Position numbers and translations under genes: made by a program
Notes under the pieces: generated by a model
Seen by the model: the letters and a program-made list of their open reading frames with translations, nothing else
Told to the model about the DNA's origin: nothing
Database searches by the model: none
Assembly (NCBI GenBank): GCA_003222855.1
Contig: QHXH01000420.1
Coordinates: 1-6,996 of the forward strand
Reading direction: 5' to 3'
Source of the DNA: Acidobacteriota bacterium
Lineage (GTDB): Bacteria; Acidobacteriota; Blastocatellia; Pyrinomonadales; Pyrinomonadaceae
DNA length: 6,996 nt
Shown: positions 5,651 through 6,996 of the stretch, piece after piece
How the letters are laid out: every line of letters begins with the position of its first letter
How positions within the stretch are numbered: the first letter of the stretch is position 1

Positions 5651-6820
5651 ATGAACCAATCATACGAGAGATTTCAACCGCCTAAACGGATCCTTTTGGG
5701 GCCCGGACCAAGTCCCGTCGATGACCGCGTGCTAAGCGCGATGGCGGCGCCGTTGTTAGGACACCTGGATCCGCTCTTTTTGCAATGCATGGATGACGTT
5801 CAGTCAATGCTGCGCTACGTCTTTGAGACCGAGAACCGCGGGACGGTCCCCATCTCGGCAACGGGCAGCGCTGGTATGGAAGCTGCGCTGGTTAACCTCA
5901 TCGAACCGGGTGATGAAATCGTGGTTTGCATCAACGGTGTGTTCGGCGAGCGCATGCGCGACATCATCGGACGTGCCGGCGGAACGCCGATAGTTGTCGA
6001 GGCGCCATGGGGAGAGGCGATCGATGCCGGTAAGATTGAATCCGCGCTCAAATCATCCAAGCCCCGCGCGCTGGCATTGGTTCAGGCTGAGACGTCAACC
6101 GGAGTGCTACAGGACTTATCGGGGCTCGGCGAGATGGCCCATCAATATGGCGCGCTTTTGATTGTTGACGCAGTCACGTCGCTCGCTGGGCATCCCGTCG
6201 GTGTCGATCGCAACAGCATCGATATCTGTTACTCGGGCACACAGAAATGCATTGGGGCGCCGCCGGGACTCGCCCCGATTACTTTCAACGAAGGCGCGCT
6301 GGAACGTATTCGGGGCCGCAAATCAAAAGTTCAGAGTTGGTATCTCGACATCACGATGGTCGAGCGTTATTGGGGCGACGATCGCACTTATCATCACACC
6401 GCGCCAATTTCGATGAACTATGCCCTGCGCGAAGCTCTGCGGCTAATTCATGAGGAAGGCCTGGAAACACGCTGGCGTCGTCATGAACGGAATCATCTCG
6501 CGCTGGTTGCCGGTGTCGAAGCGATGGGGTTGAGTATGGCCGTCGCGCCGGAACACAGACTTTGGAGTTTGAACGCGGTGAGCGTGCCGTCCGGCGTCGA
6601 TGATGCGCACGTGCGCGGACGACTGCTCGCAGAGAACATTGAAATTGGCGGTGGCTTGGGCCCATTGAAGGGACGTATCTGGCGAATTGGCCTCATGGGT
6701 TCCGGCAGCACGCGCGAGAACGTTCGACTGGTGCTGGAGGCACTGCATCGCGCTTTGAACGCGGAAGGATTCGAATGTCCGTCTGGTGTCGAAGCCGCCG
6801 AAGCGGTCTATAAAAATTAA
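5651..6820 (+). CDS. Alanine/serine-glyoxylate aminotransferase family protein (class V, PLP-dependent)
   Basis: 389-residue fold-type I PLP enzyme, full length for the family. Landmarks: LLGPGPSPVDDRVL (15-28), GHLDP (37-41), SATGSAGMEAALVNL (69-83, phosphate-binding turn), VQAETSTGVL (144-153), IVDAVTS (171-177, D173 for the pyridine nitrogen), SGTQKCIGAPPGLAP (195-209, with K199 as the Schiff-base lysine), KVQSWYLD and YHHTAPISMNYALREALRL (active-site loop and dimer contact), and WRIGLMG (344-350, R345 likely binding the substrate carboxylate). Members transfer the amino group from alanine or serine to glyoxylate; exact donor preference cannot be read from sequence, and some relatives act on other amines. 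No frame damage is seen, unlike the two genes before it. The ribosome site is weak (GATAAG directly before ATG), but this start matches the family N-terminus. Confidence 0.93.
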   Translation: MNQSYERFQPPKRILLGPGPSPVDDRVLSAMAAPLLGHLDPLFLQCMDDVQSMLRYVFETENRGTVPISATGSAGMEAALVNLIEPGDEIVVCINGVFGERMRDIIGRAGGTPIVVEAPWGEAIDAGKIESALKSSKPRALALVQAETSTGVLQDLSGLGEMAHQYGALLIVDAVTSLAGHPVGVDRNSIDICYSGTQKCIGAPPGLAPITFNEGALERIRGRKSKVQSWYLDITMVERYWGDDRTYHHTAPISMNYALREALRLIHEEGLETRWRRHERNHLALVAGVEAMGLSMAVAPEHRLWSLNAVSVPSGVDDAHVRGRLLAENIEIGGGLGPLKGRIWRIGLMGSGSTRENVRLVLEALHRALNAEGFECPSGVEAAEAVYKN

Positions 6821-6848
6821 TTTTGCGTTTTCTGATGAGTCGAAAAGC
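6813..6848 (+). terminator. Possible terminator region after the aminotransferase
   Basis: A perfect 12-bp A/T palindrome AAAATTAATTTT (6813-6824) overlaps the TAA stop. It is followed by a weak hairpin in which GCGTTTTC pairs with GAAAAGC (6825-6848) with one bulged G. Neither is a classic G/C stem with a U-run, so termination here is a guess from position. Confidence 0.25.
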
Positions 6849-6871
6849 AAGATGCACGCGTTTGTAATTTC

Positions 6872-6981
6872 AACGAGGTTCTGATGCAGTGCGACTACCG
6901 TGTAGTAAGCGCTCCTCGTTATTTAGCCGTCTTCAGACGGCTTGCCCGAAGGGTTCAAAGACCAGCGCTTTTTAGCGCTGG
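6872..6981. repeat. Three consecutive hairpins at window end, REP/RAYT- or IS200/IS605-like element edge
   Basis: Hairpin 1: AACGAGG (6872-6878) pairs with CCTCGTT (6914-6920), enclosing GCG/CGC and an inner ACTAC-CGT-GTAGT stem (6894-6906). Hairpin 2: AGCCGTCT-TC-AGACGGCT (6925-6942). Hairpin 3: CCAGCGCT-TTTT-AGCGCTGG (6962-6981). Arrays of 8-bp perfect hairpins with tiny loops separated by about 20 nt are typical of REP units and of the ends recognised by Y1-type transposases. No transposase is present inside the window, so the class is inferred. The 6821-6996 stretch has no convincing gene otherwise. Confidence 0.5.
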
Positions 6982-6996
6982 GATCAGCGGAACATA

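Noticed and set aside
6831..6846. CTGATGAGTCGAAA resembles the two conserved boxes of a hammerhead ribozyme core.
   Set aside because: Only three bases separate the boxes, leaving no stem II, and no matching stem III strand ending in a cleavage triplet was found upstream. The short match is probably chance.
1..6996. tRNA, rRNA or CRISPR array.
   Set aside because: No cloverleaf with a TTCGANTC-type arm, no rRNA-like conserved blocks and no regularly spaced direct repeats were found on either strand by eye.

Overview
The window looks like a piece of an Acidobacteriota chromosome, most likely Blastocatellia/Pyrinomonadales. This is inferred from protein style: a VWFA-related protein of the kind common in Acidobacteria (TIGR03436-like), a moderately high G+C coding style, and dispersed hairpin repeats of a type I associate with this and neighbouring phyla. 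No search could be run.

Layout. (1) Positions 2-2775, + strand: a three-gene envelope-stress-style operon. It holds the C-terminal part of an ECF sigma factor (cut by the window edge), a membrane-anchored zinc-finger anti-sigma factor, and a secreted HtrA/DegP-like protein with two PDZ domains in which all three catalytic triad positions appear to be lost. (2) Positions 2783-2817: an A/T-rich inverted repeat between convergent genes. (3) Positions 4885-2825, - strand: a secreted VWFA-related protein whose reading frame is broken twice. At both breaks a short conserved segment also seems to be missing. (4) Positions 4886-5086: a divergent intergenic region with a REP-like double hairpin enclosed by an 11-bp inverted repeat. 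(5) Positions 5087-5572, + strand: adenine phosphoribosyltransferase (apt). Its last residues are out of frame, and the expected tail is readable in the next frame down to 5585. (6) Positions 5589-5639: a long A/T-rich hairpin. (7) Positions 5651-6820, + strand: an intact PLP-dependent alanine/serine-glyoxylate aminotransferase. (8) Positions 6821-6996: no gene, but a run of three hairpins at the window end that resembles a REP/RAYT-type or IS200/IS605-type element edge.

How the parts may work together. The first three genes form a plausible signalling unit: sigma factor, its membrane inhibitor, and an exported PDZ protein in the place where MucD-type proteases sit in algU/mucABCD loci. Because the HtrA-like member looks catalytically dead, it would more likely bind or sense peptides or unfolded proteins than cut them. 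apt (purine salvage) and the aminotransferase (glyoxylate/serine/alanine metabolism) are ordinary metabolic genes with no evident link.

The most unusual signals are the pseudo-HtrA in the sigma operon, and three short frame-breaking gaps (about 23, 44 and 55 nt by comparison with remembered family sequences) between 3896 and 5543. The gaps could be real lesions or assembly errors; the sequence alone cannot decide.
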